Counted from the first letter of the stretch, positions 1 to 6,673 are shown. The stretch: 9,833 bases of DNA from JAVVVD01 sp964642795 (GCA_964642795.1 CAZXRQ010000065.1:1-9833), one strand, 5' to 3'. Numbers and translations are program-made. Notes: generated by a model from the sequence alone, not told the origin.

Positions 1-8
1 GATTTAAC

Positions 9-30
9 ATTAAGGGCTTCGGCCCTTAAT
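9..30. repeat. Perfect 9-bp inverted repeat with TTCG loop
   Basis: Arms 9-17 (ATTAAGGGC) and 22-30 (GCCCTTAAT) are perfectly complementary around the 4-nt loop TTCG. Read on the plus strand this is the very stable C(UUCG)G tetraloop; on the minus strand the loop is CGAA. Neither side is followed by a real T-run, so it is not a classical intrinsic terminator. It lies downstream of the last gene of the minus-strand operon and could act as a 3'-end-stabilising hairpin. It could equally belong to a gene left of the window. Confidence 0.6.
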
Positions 31-56
31 AATCCCGGGGTTTATCGACAGGCTGA

Positions 57-84
57 GGCCGCCCCCTGGGGACGGCCTTTTTTT
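57..84 (+). terminator. Intrinsic terminator reading rightwards
   Basis: The outer stem pairs GGCCG (57-61) with CGGCC (73-77). After one C/A mismatch, CCC (63-65) pairs with GGG (69-71) around a 3-nt loop. Seven T residues follow at 78-84. The T-run is only on the plus strand, so it suits a gene entering from left of the window and convergent with the operon that ends at 88. On the minus strand the same hairpin has no U-tract, so it would terminate the cobamide operon weakly at best. Confidence 0.8.
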
Positions 85-87
85 GCG

Positions 88-1047
88 TCAGTATTTCAGC
101 GCGCGTCGTTGGGTATCCAGATATTCGCGGTGCTGTGCCCTGCTCTCGGTGATAAACTCAAACGTAAGGTATTCCGGCGCTATGCGTTCCACAAGCCTAT
201 CCACTCCCTCGCAGGTAAACGGCAGGTGCTTATCCACATTGAATGCGTGCTGAAACATTTGGCAGTACCGTTCGGAAAATTCGGGCTTCAGCACAGGCGG
301 GTCGCACCTTACACGCTCGCAGTATTCGCCGGTAAGCGACTGGTTAAGATGTATGCCCCTTATGCTGCTGCAAAGCGCGCCGTGCGCGTCCAGCATGGCG
401 TTTATATAGGCAAGGCCCTCCTCCTGCGTGCGCAGCGCCGTATTGGTATGCAGAAGATGTCCCGTGTCCAGCATAACGCCCTTATTGGGATAGCTTATCC
501 CCTCCAGCAGCCGCGCCGTCATATCGGCCCGGGTAAAGGTAAGCCCCGGCTGCCACAGGTTCTCCAGCAGCAGTGCAAGCGAGCCGTCCTCGCCGTCGAG
601 CAGCTCGTTCAGCAGCTCGCAGGCGGCGTCTATCACCTCCCCGTCGGAGTGGCGGTAGCTAAGCGTAAATGATTCCCTGCTAGAGCAGTCCGAAACGTGA
701 AACACGACGTATTCCGCCCCGTATCTGCGCGCATCCTCCATATCGCTTTGAAAGCGCTGAATAAGCGCGTCGCGCGTACTGCCGCCGTAATATGTCCGCC
801 ATATATCCGCAGTATCAAACTCCCGCGCCAAAGCGTCCGTATCGCCGTTCCAAAAATCCAGCCAATATGGGAAATAACCCATGTGCAGCCCGATGATGCG
901 GCCGTTTGGCAGAATATGCTTCTCATCCTCACCAAGGCACATCAGCTCCACGCCGTCAAAGCCTTCTAGCATAGATAGTAAATCCCCGCTGTCGGCAAAC
1001 CTGCCCAGATCCTCCGAACAGGTAGTAATGTTGAACATGGTCTTCAC
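88..1047 (-). CDS. cbiR: CbiR-like cobamide-remodelling phosphodiesterase (AP endonuclease 2 TIM barrel)
   Basis: A 319-residue protein of the xylose-isomerase-like TIM-barrel / AP endonuclease 2 superfamily. Candidate metal ligands fall at the expected strand ends: H55 (GLHMGY), H117 (VVFHVSD), E162 (LLENLW), D194 and H197 (MLDTGH), H233 (GIHLNQ) and E297 (TFEF). In this superfamily CbiR (described in Akkermansia muciniphila) hydrolyses the phosphoribosyl bond of the cobamide nucleotide loop, starting remodelling. The name here rests on fold plus position: it is the last gene of a riboswitch-controlled operon holding btuFCD and cobTUS. A GTG start at 1045-1047 is preferred because a GAAGGG ribosome site lies 9 nt upstream and the gene then begins 5 nt after the preceding stop; the ATG at 1036-1038 is the alternative. 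No signal peptide is visible, so it is probably cytoplasmic. It could instead be a sugar-phosphate isomerase-type enzyme or an unrelated replacement for alpha-ribazole phosphatase. Confidence 0.68.
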   Translation of the reverse strand: MKTMFNITTCSEDLGRFADSGDLLSMLEGFDGVELMCLGEDEKHILPNGRIIGLHMGYFPYWLDFWNGDTDALAREFDTADIWRTYYGGSTRDALIQRFQSDMEDARRYGAEYVVFHVSDCSSRESFTLSYRHSDGEVIDAACELLNELLDGEDGSLALLLENLWQPGLTFTRADMTARLLEGISYPNKGVMLDTGHLLHTNTALRTQEEGLAYINAMLDAHGALCSSIRGIHLNQSLTGEYCERVRCDPPVLKPEFSERYCQMFQHAFNVDKHLPFTCEGVDRLVERIAPEYLTFEFITESRAQHREYLDTQRRALKY

Positions 1048-1052
1048 TGCGG

Positions 1053-1397
1053 TCAGCCCTTCAGTACCGTGGGGATGCCGCACACCATGCGCACCACCTT
1101 ATCCGCGCGCCGGGCAAGCAGTATGCAGAGCCTGCCGGTCTGCTCGCGCGCCGCGCGCTCGGCCGGCTCTGCGGGGATAACGCCGCTGCCAACCTCGTTA
1201 CAGACCACCACCTGTCTTGCAGCTATCGCATCAAGCTGCGCCATACAGCCCTCCGGATCGCGTGCGACCGCCTGCTCCAATGCGATAAGCACAGGCTTGT
1301 CCGCCGCTATATCTTCTGACAGGTCGTCCTTCATATAGCCCAGCGACATTACGTATTCGAGCTTTCCGGAGCCCGCGCTCCCTACCACCAGTATCAT
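1053..1397 (-). CDS. Short CobU-family paralogue
   Basis: A 114-residue protein, against about 170-180 for CobU. The N-terminus has a P-loop-like GSAGSGK at 6-12, but the Ser/Thr that should follow the Lys is Leu13. The C-terminal half matches CobU well: CNEVGSGVIP at 66-75, then a GRL segment (88-90) and the family-typical ending CGIPTVLKG. The roughly 40-residue block that carries the guanylylated histidine of CobU is missing. Its ATG forms an ATGA overlap with the cobS stop, and its own stop is 5 nt before the next start, so it is an intact operon member rather than debris. Independent kinase or guanylyltransferase activity looks doubtful. It may be a partner or regulatory subunit of the full-length CobU at 2164-2685 (inference). 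The longer in-frame start at 1451 would run into cobS and is not supported. Confidence 0.82.
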   Translation of the reverse strand: MILVVGSAGSGKLEYVMSLGYMKDDLSEDIAADKPVLIALEQAVARDPEGCMAQLDAIAARQVVVCNEVGSGVIPAEPAERAAREQTGRLCILLARRADKVVRMVCGIPTVLKG

Positions 1398-2167
1398 AAT
1401 AAAACCGCCTTTTGTGTAAATATCAGCGCTATCAGCATCACAAGCTCGCAAAGCTGCAGCAGGTAGCCCGCAAGGTCGCCGTTCATGCCGCCAAACTGCC
1501 TTTTACTCATGCAGCGTACATATATCCCGCACAGCTTGGCGCATACCAGCATGGCTATTCCTGCCCGCAGCTCCAACAGCAGCGCATATACGGCACAGGC
1601 GATAAACCATGCGCACAGTACGGCCGTGGCCGCGGTTTTGTCTGCGCCGGACTGAAACTCCGCCAGCGTTCCTTTTTCCCCTGAAACCTGAAACCGCACG
1701 CCCGCGAAGCCGCTCACCGTACGGCTTATCACAGGGATAAGGCAGGCAAGCAATATGCCTCCGTTGTCGCAGGGCAGCTCAGTATACAGTGCAAGCAACG
1801 CAATAAGGTACGCGCACACGAATATCACCGCAAACGCTCCGGTGTGCGGGTCCTTGAGTATACTGCGCTTTTTCTCCGCATCACCACGACTGAAAAGCGC
1901 GTCCACCGTGTCGCAAAAGCCGTCCAGATGAACGCCGCCGGTATACAGTACCGGCAGCAGCGTCATGCCGGCGGCAAACAATACCGGGCCGAACCCCAGC
2001 CAGCCGGACAGCGCATACCATGCATACAGCAGCGCCCCCTCCACACAGCCCACCAGCGGAAACGCCGCAAGCATATACCGCATGTTCTCCCGCTCCCATT
2101 CCACCTTTAGCGTGGGAACGCGCGAAAACATGGAAAACGCCATTATCACAGAACGCAGCAGTCTCAT
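1394..2167 (-). CDS. cobS: Adenosylcobinamide-GDP ribazoletransferase
   Basis: CobS joins adenosylcobinamide-GDP to alpha-ribazole or its phosphate, closing the nucleotide loop of the cobamide at the cytoplasmic membrane. The 257 residues match the family's usual length. Diagnostic motifs are GGVHLDGFCDTVDAL (77-91), KDPHTGAFA (105-113) and FGGMNGDLAGY (225-235). Several hydrophobic stretches (about 38-75, 111-130, 136-150, 180-200 and 235-250) fit a polytopic membrane protein. The ATG at 2165-2167 overlaps the stop of cobU as ATGA and follows AAAGGAG 8 nt upstream, a strong ribosome site. It lies between the two CobU-family genes. Confidence 0.96.
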   Translation of the reverse strand: MRLLRSVIMAFSMFSRVPTLKVEWERENMRYMLAAFPLVGCVEGALLYAWYALSGWLGFGPVLFAAGMTLLPVLYTGGVHLDGFCDTVDALFSRGDAEKKRSILKDPHTGAFAVIFVCAYLIALLALYTELPCDNGGILLACLIPVISRTVSGFAGVRFQVSGEKGTLAEFQSGADKTAATAVLCAWFIACAVYALLLELRAGIAMLVCAKLCGIYVRCMSKRQFGGMNGDLAGYLLQLCELVMLIALIFTQKAVLL

Positions 2168-2685
2168 GGCAGCTCTCCTTTAAGCAGAATCGGCAGGCCG
2201 CATACCAGCTCACATACGCAGTCGAAGCGCGCTGCGAGCGCACGGTTCAGCCTGCCCAGCATCTCAATATACTGCGCTGTGCCGCTATCGTACACATGCC
2301 CGTCTCCGCCTACGTCGTTCGTAACCACGATAAGGTCATCGCATTGAGCCGCAAGCGCGACGACGCCATTCATTATGTCATCATATGCATCGCGCATCTC
2401 TCCATGTGGATCGAACATCTCGTTGGCGGTCAGATTGCACATACATTCAAGCAGCGCCGTGCCGCGCGCGGGCAGTATAAGCGAATTCAGCCCCGTATGC
2501 CGCTCGATAGTAACGAAGCCTTTGCTCCTGCGCTGTATTCGGTGCCGGGCGATCCTTGCAAGGCACTCGTCGTCATACGGGCGCATGGTGGCTATATAAT
2601 AGCGCGGCGCAGGAAGACCGGCTGCAATGCGTTCTGCAAATGTGCTTTTTCCGCAAGCAGAGCCGCCTGTAAGCAATATGTTCAT
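2164..2685 (-). CDS. cobU: Adenosylcobinamide kinase / adenosylcobinamide-phosphate guanylyltransferase
   Basis: CobU phosphorylates adenosylcobinamide and then transfers GMP from GTP to give adenosylcobinamide-GDP, the CobS substrate. The 173 residues match full-length CobU. Visible features are the P-loop GGSACGKS (7-14), a histidine in ARIARHR (H48) that lines up with the guanylylated His of Salmonella CobU, and LLE at 78-80 followed by a typical LTANEMF segment. The motif normally reading NEVGxGxxP is altered to NDVGGDGHVYDSG (123-135), while the ending CGLPILLKG is typical. The start overlaps the cobT stop (ATGA), with GAGGTG upstream. In remodelling, CbiR would yield cobinamide phosphate, which needs only the guanylyltransferase step. 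A short paralogue lies just beyond cobS. Confidence 0.92.
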   Translation of the reverse strand: MNILLTGGSACGKSTFAERIAAGLPAPRYYIATMRPYDDECLARIARHRIQRRSKGFVTIERHTGLNSLILPARGTALLECMCNLTANEMFDPHGEMRDAYDDIMNGVVALAAQCDDLIVVTNDVGGDGHVYDSGTAQYIEMLGRLNRALAARFDCVCELVCGLPILLKGELP

Positions 2686-3740
2686 TGCGGATGCACCTCA
2701 TAGGCCTCCATGCCCACATCGTCAAAGGAGGCGGCATTGTGATATACCGCAAGCGCCGCGTCCAGCAGCGGCAGCGCAAGCGCCGCGCCTGTACCCTCAC
2801 CCAGCCGCAGTCCTGCGGTAATAAGCGGCTTTTTCTCAAGCCACGCAAGCACGGCCGCGCCGGCGGGCTCCGCGGAGACGTGTGAGGCTATCATCGCGCC
2901 GGTACACGCCGGGCATAGCCGCGATGCGATAAGCGCAGCAGCCGCGCTGATTACGCCGTCTACCAATACCGGCACGCGAAGCAGCGCGCCGCCTATGAAC
3001 ACGCCCGCCATGCCGGCTATGTCAAAGCCGCCCAGCTTCATAAGCACATCAAAAGCGTCGTCCGGGGCCGGCCGGTTCAGCTCTATGCCGCGCCGTATCG
3101 CGTCTATCTTGCGCGCAAGCCCCTCGTCGGACAGCCCCGCACCGCGCCCGGCGGCCGTTTCGGGCGATACGCAGCACAGCGCGGATACCACCGCCGCCGC
3201 GGTAGTGGTATTGCCTATGCCCAGCTCGCCCGTTGCAAGTATATCGTAACGGTCGCCCTTCATTTTTTCCGTTATTTCCATGCCAATGCGGATGGCCTGC
3301 TCCGCCTGTACCCGCGTCATGGCGGGACCCTTTGTAAAGTTGGCCGTCCCCCGGGCAATCTTATACTGCATCGCTCCGGGCGCATCATACGCCATGCCTA
3401 CATCTATCGGGAACACATCTGCCCGCACGGAGGCTGCAATGCAGCATACTGACGCCCTGCTGTTTACCATATCCTCCGCAACTATGGCTGTGGTCTCCTG
3501 CCCGGTCTGGGTTACCCCCTCTGCCACCACGCCGTTATCCGCACAGAATACCAGCACCGCGCGTTTCTTCAGGCGCACATCTGCGCTGCCGGTAAGCGCG
3601 GCTATCTGCACAACCGCATCCTCCAGCAGCCCAAGGCTTCCTATTGGTTTGGCTATGCCATTCCAATGCGCCAACGCCTTTGTGCGCGCCTGCTGATCCG
3701 GCTGCGGTATGCGGCTGTTCAAAAGTTCAAAATCCATCAT
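2682..3740 (-). CDS. cobT: Nicotinate-nucleotide-dimethylbenzimidazole phosphoribosyltransferase
   Basis: CobT moves phosphoribose from nicotinate mononucleotide to a lower-ligand base, giving the alpha-riboside phosphate that CobS attaches. The 352 residues fit the family (about 350). Motifs are KPIGSLGLLE (31-40), FCADNGVVAEGVTQTG (65-80), GELGIGNTTTA (171-181, with E172 at a position known to matter in CobT), GRGAGL (198-203) and LRLGEGTGAA (311-320, with the catalytic base at E315). The start is one of two adjacent ATGs at 3738-3740 and 3735-3737. I chose the first because it gives the ATGA overlap seen at neighbouring junctions; GGAAGG lies 4 nt from the first and 7 nt from the second. 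A longer in-frame start at 3803 would run deep into btuD. Which base it prefers cannot be read from the sequence. Confidence 0.96.
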   Translation of the reverse strand: MMDFELLNSRIPQPDQQARTKALAHWNGIAKPIGSLGLLEDAVVQIAALTGSADVRLKKRAVLVFCADNGVVAEGVTQTGQETTAIVAEDMVNSRASVCCIAASVRADVFPIDVGMAYDAPGAMQYKIARGTANFTKGPAMTRVQAEQAIRIGMEITEKMKGDRYDILATGELGIGNTTTAAAVVSALCCVSPETAAGRGAGLSDEGLARKIDAIRRGIELNRPAPDDAFDVLMKLGGFDIAGMAGVFIGGALLRVPVLVDGVISAAAALIASRLCPACTGAMIASHVSAEPAGAAVLAWLEKKPLITAGLRLGEGTGAALALPLLDAALAVYHNAASFDDVGMEAYEVHPQ

Positions 3741-4504
3741 GCTTCCTTCCATTGGCCCAACATTTGCTGCATCCATTCGTATACATCCATCGAATACGCG
3801 CACGAAAGGTTCTCCGGTGAGAACACCTCCCCCGCCCTGCCCTGCGCTACCGTCCTGCCGTGGTCCAGCAGCAGCGCGTGTGTACCGTACGCCTTGGCAA
3901 GCGACAGGTCATGCACTACGGATATCGCGGCGCGGCCCGGCGTTTTCAGCCAGTCGCGTATAAGCGCGAAGATCTGCTTTTGGTATACGAGATCAAGATG
4001 ATTGGTAGGCTCGTCAAGTATGAGTATAGCCGGGTCCTGCGCCAGCACCTGCGCCAAAAACGCGCGCTGCAGTTCACCGCCGGACAGCGTAAGCACGGAC
4101 TGATCCGCTATTTCAGCAAGGCCGGTAAGCTCCAGCGCTGCAAGCACCTTTGCTTCATCGTTATCCTGCTTCTTGGAAAATATCCCCGGCGAATAAGCGT
4201 AGCGGCCAAGGCGCGCCACCTCTCCCACCGTGAAGGAATAGCCCACAAAATGCGCCTGCGACAACACACCCATACGCCGTGCAAGCTCATGTGGCTTATA
4301 GCTTTTCACATCGGCCCCCATGCAGGTGACCGTGCCGGCATACGGTATCGCCCGGGCCACGGCGTTTATCAGCGTGGATTTCCCGGCGCCGTTAGGGCCT
4401 ATCACCATAAGCCATTGGCCTTCGTCCAGCGCAAAGCTGATATCCTCCAATATGGTAAGCGCGCCATAGCGCACGGTAACGTTTTTTGCTTCCAGCATAC
4501 TCAT
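3737..4504 (-). CDS. btuD: Corrinoid ABC transporter ATP-binding protein (BtuD/FecE type)
   Basis: The ATPase subunit of an import system of the iron-siderophore/B12 family. In its 255 residues it shows Walker A GPNGAGKST (36-44), the Q-loop glutamine Q83, the signature LSGGELQRAFLAQ (140-152), Walker B ILILDEP (160-166), the D-loop NHLD (168-171) and the H-loop histidine H198. It energises the permease encoded just upstream. The ATG at 4502-4504 overlaps the btuC stop as ATGA and has AGGAG upstream; a second Met at residue 3 is a less likely start. Sequence alone would not separate B12 from siderophore import. The cobalamin riboswitch upstream and the cob genes downstream make corrinoid the best substrate. 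Confidence 0.93.
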   Translation of the reverse strand: MSMLEAKNVTVRYGALTILEDISFALDEGQWLMVIGPNGAGKSTLINAVARAIPYAGTVTCMGADVKSYKPHELARRMGVLSQAHFVGYSFTVGEVARLGRYAYSPGIFSKKQDNDEAKVLAALELTGLAEIADQSVLTLSGGELQRAFLAQVLAQDPAILILDEPTNHLDLVYQKQIFALIRDWLKTPGRAAISVVHDLSLAKAYGTHALLLDHGRTVAQGRAGEVFSPENLSCAYSMDVYEWMQQMLGQWKEA

Positions 4505-5538
4505 TGCCGCGCGCTCCTCGTCTTATAAAATATGAAAACAAACAGCAGCGCGCCGATAAGCGAGGTCACCACGCCTATGGGCAGCTCCAGCGGGTTGAGC
4601 AGCACCCGCGCCACGAGATCTGCAAGCATCAAAAATGTTGCCCCGCCAAACAGCGACGCGGGAAGCAGCCGCTTATGGTTTGGCCCGGTTATCATGCGCG
4701 TCATATGCGGCGTTACCAGTCCCACGAAGCCTATCGTGCCGCCTATCGACACGCAAACGCCTATCAGCGCGGATACCGCGATAAGTATGACGAGCTTTAT
4801 CTTTTTTACGTTGACTCCAATATGCAGGGCGTTCTCCTCGCCGATTGCGAAAGCGTTGAGCTCGCGCGCACAGCCGAGTATCACCGAGCCGCATATTGCC
4901 AGCGCAACCAGCAGCACCAGCGCGTTTTGGTAGCTGCTGCCCGAAAGCGAGCCCATCGTCCAAAACGTGATATGCGCCACCTTGTCCGCCGCAAATGTGA
5001 TGATAAGCGACATTATGCTGGACACGAACATGGAATATATTACGCCTATAAGTATTATAGTGTTTGTCGAAAGCGAGTAATCCAGCTTATACGCAAGCGA
5101 TAAAATGATAATCAACGATATAAACGCAAACAGCATGGCCATCACCATCGTACCCGCAAAAGGCAGCGACGGTATGGTTATGCCAAACGCTATGGCTATA
5201 ACGGCGCCCAGCGACGCTCCGGAGGAGACGCCCAGCGTGGAGCCGTCCGCCAGCGGGTTTTTGAGCAGCCCCTGCATAGCTGCGCCGCAAAGCGACAGCG
5301 ACGCTCCTACCAGAGCTACGCATATTACGCGCGGAAGGCGGATGGAGGCTATTATTGCCGGAGAGGCTATGCTCTCCGGAATTGGCAGGCCGAATATAGT
5401 ATTCCATATTATAACGGCGGTGTCGCCAAGCGGTACGCTGACGCTGCCCACGCTCACGCAGAGCGTAAGCGTTATGAGCATGGTCGCCACAAAGGCGGCA
5501 TATTCCCAGATGTGGAAGCTTTCGCGTGGCTTTTTCAT
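4501..5538 (-). CDS. btuC: Corrinoid ABC transporter permease (BtuC/FecCD type)
   Basis: A 345-residue polytopic membrane protein of the FecCD family, a usual length, with about ten hydrophobic segments. Family landmarks are SIRLPR (65-70), GAAMQGLLKNPLADG (85-99) followed by GVSSGASLG (103-111), ELNAFAIGEENALHIGV (226-242, the cytoplasmic coupling region facing the ATPase) and GFVGLVTPHMTR (270-281). It would form the homodimeric channel with BtuD and receive substrate from the BtuF-type lipoprotein encoded upstream. The ATG at 5536-5538 has GGGAG 8 nt upstream. A 58-nt gap with a G-rich hairpin separates it from btuF, unlike the overlapping junctions further on. The substrate is inferred from context. 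Confidence 0.93.
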   Translation of the reverse strand: MKKPRESFHIWEYAAFVATMLITLTLCVSVGSVSVPLGDTAVIIWNTIFGLPIPESIASPAIIASIRLPRVICVALVGASLSLCGAAMQGLLKNPLADGSTLGVSSGASLGAVIAIAFGITIPSLPFAGTMVMAMLFAFISLIIILSLAYKLDYSLSTNTIILIGVIYSMFVSSIMSLIITFAADKVAHITFWTMGSLSGSSYQNALVLLVALAICGSVILGCARELNAFAIGEENALHIGVNVKKIKLVILIAVSALIGVCVSIGGTIGFVGLVTPHMTRMITGPNHKRLLPASLFGGATFLMLADLVARVLLNPLELPIGVVTSLIGALLFVFIFYKTRSARQ

Positions 5539-5559
5539 TCAATGCTCCCAAGCCGAAAT

Positions 5560-5579
5560 GGGGGACGCGTACATCCCCC
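5560..5579 (-). repeat. Intercistronic hairpin between btuF and btuC
   Basis: In the 58-nt gap, GGGGGA (5560-5565) is complementary to TCCCCC (5574-5579) around an 8-nt loop, a 6-bp GC-rich stem in the transcript. No T-run follows, so it is not a terminator. Hairpins at this spot in transport operons often stabilise the upstream message, giving more binding protein than permease; that role is inferred here. Confidence 0.6.
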
Positions 5580-5596
5580 TATCGACGGTATAATGA

Positions 5597-6550
5597 TTAT
5601 GCGGCGGGTTCGGCCGCTGCATCTTCTCCGTATACGAAGTCAAACAGCATCTGCGCGCCGTCGGCCAGCCTCGGTGCGGGGCGGGACAGCTCGTTGTTTT
5701 GAAGGTTGAGTATGTCGCCGTTGACCACGGCGGTTATGCGCTCCCAGCCCGCACGGGAGGCTATCTCCTCCGCCGGTGTGGGGCCTTCGCCGTAGTACAT
5801 GGTTATGGTAACAATATAATCCGGGTTGCGCTCGATTATCTGCTCCTCGGATATCTCGCCCCAGCCATCAACGTCGTCAAACGCGTTCTTCAGGCCCATC
5901 ATCTCAGCGATCTCATTCATAAAGGTGCCGGTGCCGGCGGTCCACAGGCCGTACTCAAGCGGGGAGACCTCAAAGTATACGGTTTTGGTGCCGTCCCCGG
6001 CAGCATTGACGGCTACCTCTTCAAACGTGGCCTTCATATTGGCTACGACCGCTGCCGCCTCGTCGTTTTTACCCATAAGCTCGCCTATCATCGTGATGGC
6101 GGTATACACGCCCTCGATATCCCGCGCATCTGAAACCACCACCTTAACGCCGGCGGCCTCCAAAGCGGCGATCTGCTCCTCGGGCTGCGCCATGGTGCTC
6201 ATAAGCAGCACCTGCGGCTCCAGTGCTATGATCTGTTCGATGTTAGTCTCGTAGCCGGACTGTACAGACTCGACCTCCAGCACCTCTGCGGGATAGTCGC
6301 AGTATTCGCCGCGCCCTACCAGCGCGTCGCCCGCGCCAATGGCGTACAGTATCTCGCAGTCCGAAGCGGTGAGCGCGACTATGCGCGTTGCAGGCTCGTC
6401 CAGCGTGATATCGCGGCCGGTCATATCCGTAATTGTGATGGTATCCCCAGCGGTATCCTCGACCCCTGCAGGAGCGCCGGCGCAGCCGGTAAATGCGGCA
6501 AGCGCTAAAGCAATAACAAGGAAGGCAACGATGGTTTTTTGGTGTTTCAT
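5597..6550 (-). CDS. btuF: Corrinoid-binding lipoprotein (BtuF-like)
   Basis: The substrate-binding protein of the transporter, 317 residues, of the periplasmic binding protein family used for B12 and siderophores. Residues 1-23 form a lipoprotein signal (MKHQK, a hydrophobic core, then FTGC with lipidated C23), so it is tethered outside the membrane. TRIVALTASDCEILYAIGAGD (56-76) is the typical first-lobe segment; E66, and E236 in the GEISEEQIIERNPDYIV region, are candidates for the glutamates that dock on the permease. The acidic, alanine-rich C-terminal tail (309-317) is unusual. The ATG at 6548-6550 is chosen because the lipoprotein signal starts there and AAAGGGG lies 11 nt upstream. The in-frame TTG at 6571 precedes this ribosome site and is rejected. 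It is the first gene after the cobalamin riboswitch, which supports corrinoid as ligand. Confidence 0.9.
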   Translation of the reverse strand: MKHQKTIVAFLVIALALAAFTGCAGAPAGVEDTAGDTITITDMTGRDITLDEPATRIVALTASDCEILYAIGAGDALVGRGEYCDYPAEVLEVESVQSGYETNIEQIIALEPQVLLMSTMAQPEEQIAALEAAGVKVVVSDARDIEGVYTAITMIGELMGKNDEAAAVVANMKATFEEVAVNAAGDGTKTVYFEVSPLEYGLWTAGTGTFMNEIAEMMGLKNAFDDVDGWGEISEEQIIERNPDYIVTITMYYGEGPTPAEEIASRAGWERITAVVNGDILNLQNNELSRPAPRLADGAQMLFDFVYGEDAAAEPAA

Positions 6551-6559
6551 AGATGGAAA

Positions 6560-6568
6560 TACCCCTTT
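6560..6568 (-). promoter_or_regulatory. btuF ribosome binding site, possibly masked
   Basis: The RNA reads GAAAGGGGU, 11 nt before the btuF ATG. A CCCCUCUC copy at 6592-6599 could pair with GAAAGGGG with a single mismatch, leaving a loop of about 23 nt. This might hide the ribosome site and add a translational layer to riboswitch control. The site itself is seen; the masking is inferred. Confidence 0.55.
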
Positions 6569-6606
6569 CAAAATATTTTTATGAACAGATTGAGAGGGGG
6601 TTCAAC

Positions 6607-6636
6607 AAAAAAGCGCCCCACTCTTGCGAGAGGGGC
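6607..6636 (-). terminator. Riboswitch expression-platform terminator
   Basis: The transcript folds GCCCC (6636-6632) with GGGGC (6619-6615), then a U/U mismatch, then CUC with GAG closed by a GCAA (GNRA) tetraloop. GC and six U residues follow (6612-6607). This is a textbook intrinsic terminator between the aptamer and btuF, indicating transcription-level control: ligand binding should favour it and shut the operon off. Confidence 0.9.
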
Positions 6637-6673
6637 AACTCAATAGCACGATCACATGCATCGCGTAGCTCAA

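Noticed and set aside
109..672. Plus-strand open frame (187 codons) over the cbiR-like gene
   Set aside because: Antisense to a conserved TIM-barrel gene, with no motif and no upstream signals; the terminator at 57-84 would also sit just before it.
1053..1397. Short CobU gene as a degraded pseudogene
   Set aside because: The frame is open, the start overlaps cobS as ATGA, and the C-terminal CobU motifs are well kept, so it looks maintained even though catalytic residues are missing.
2020..2703. Plus-strand open frame (227 codons) across cobS and cobU
   Set aside because: It spans two well-identified genes and their junction on the other strand; the composition is His/Arg/Ala-rich shadow sequence without motifs.
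3741..3803. N-terminal extension of CobT
   Set aside because: The extra residues fall inside the btuD coding region and are not CobT-like; the ribosome site and the ATGA overlap favour 3740 (or 3737).
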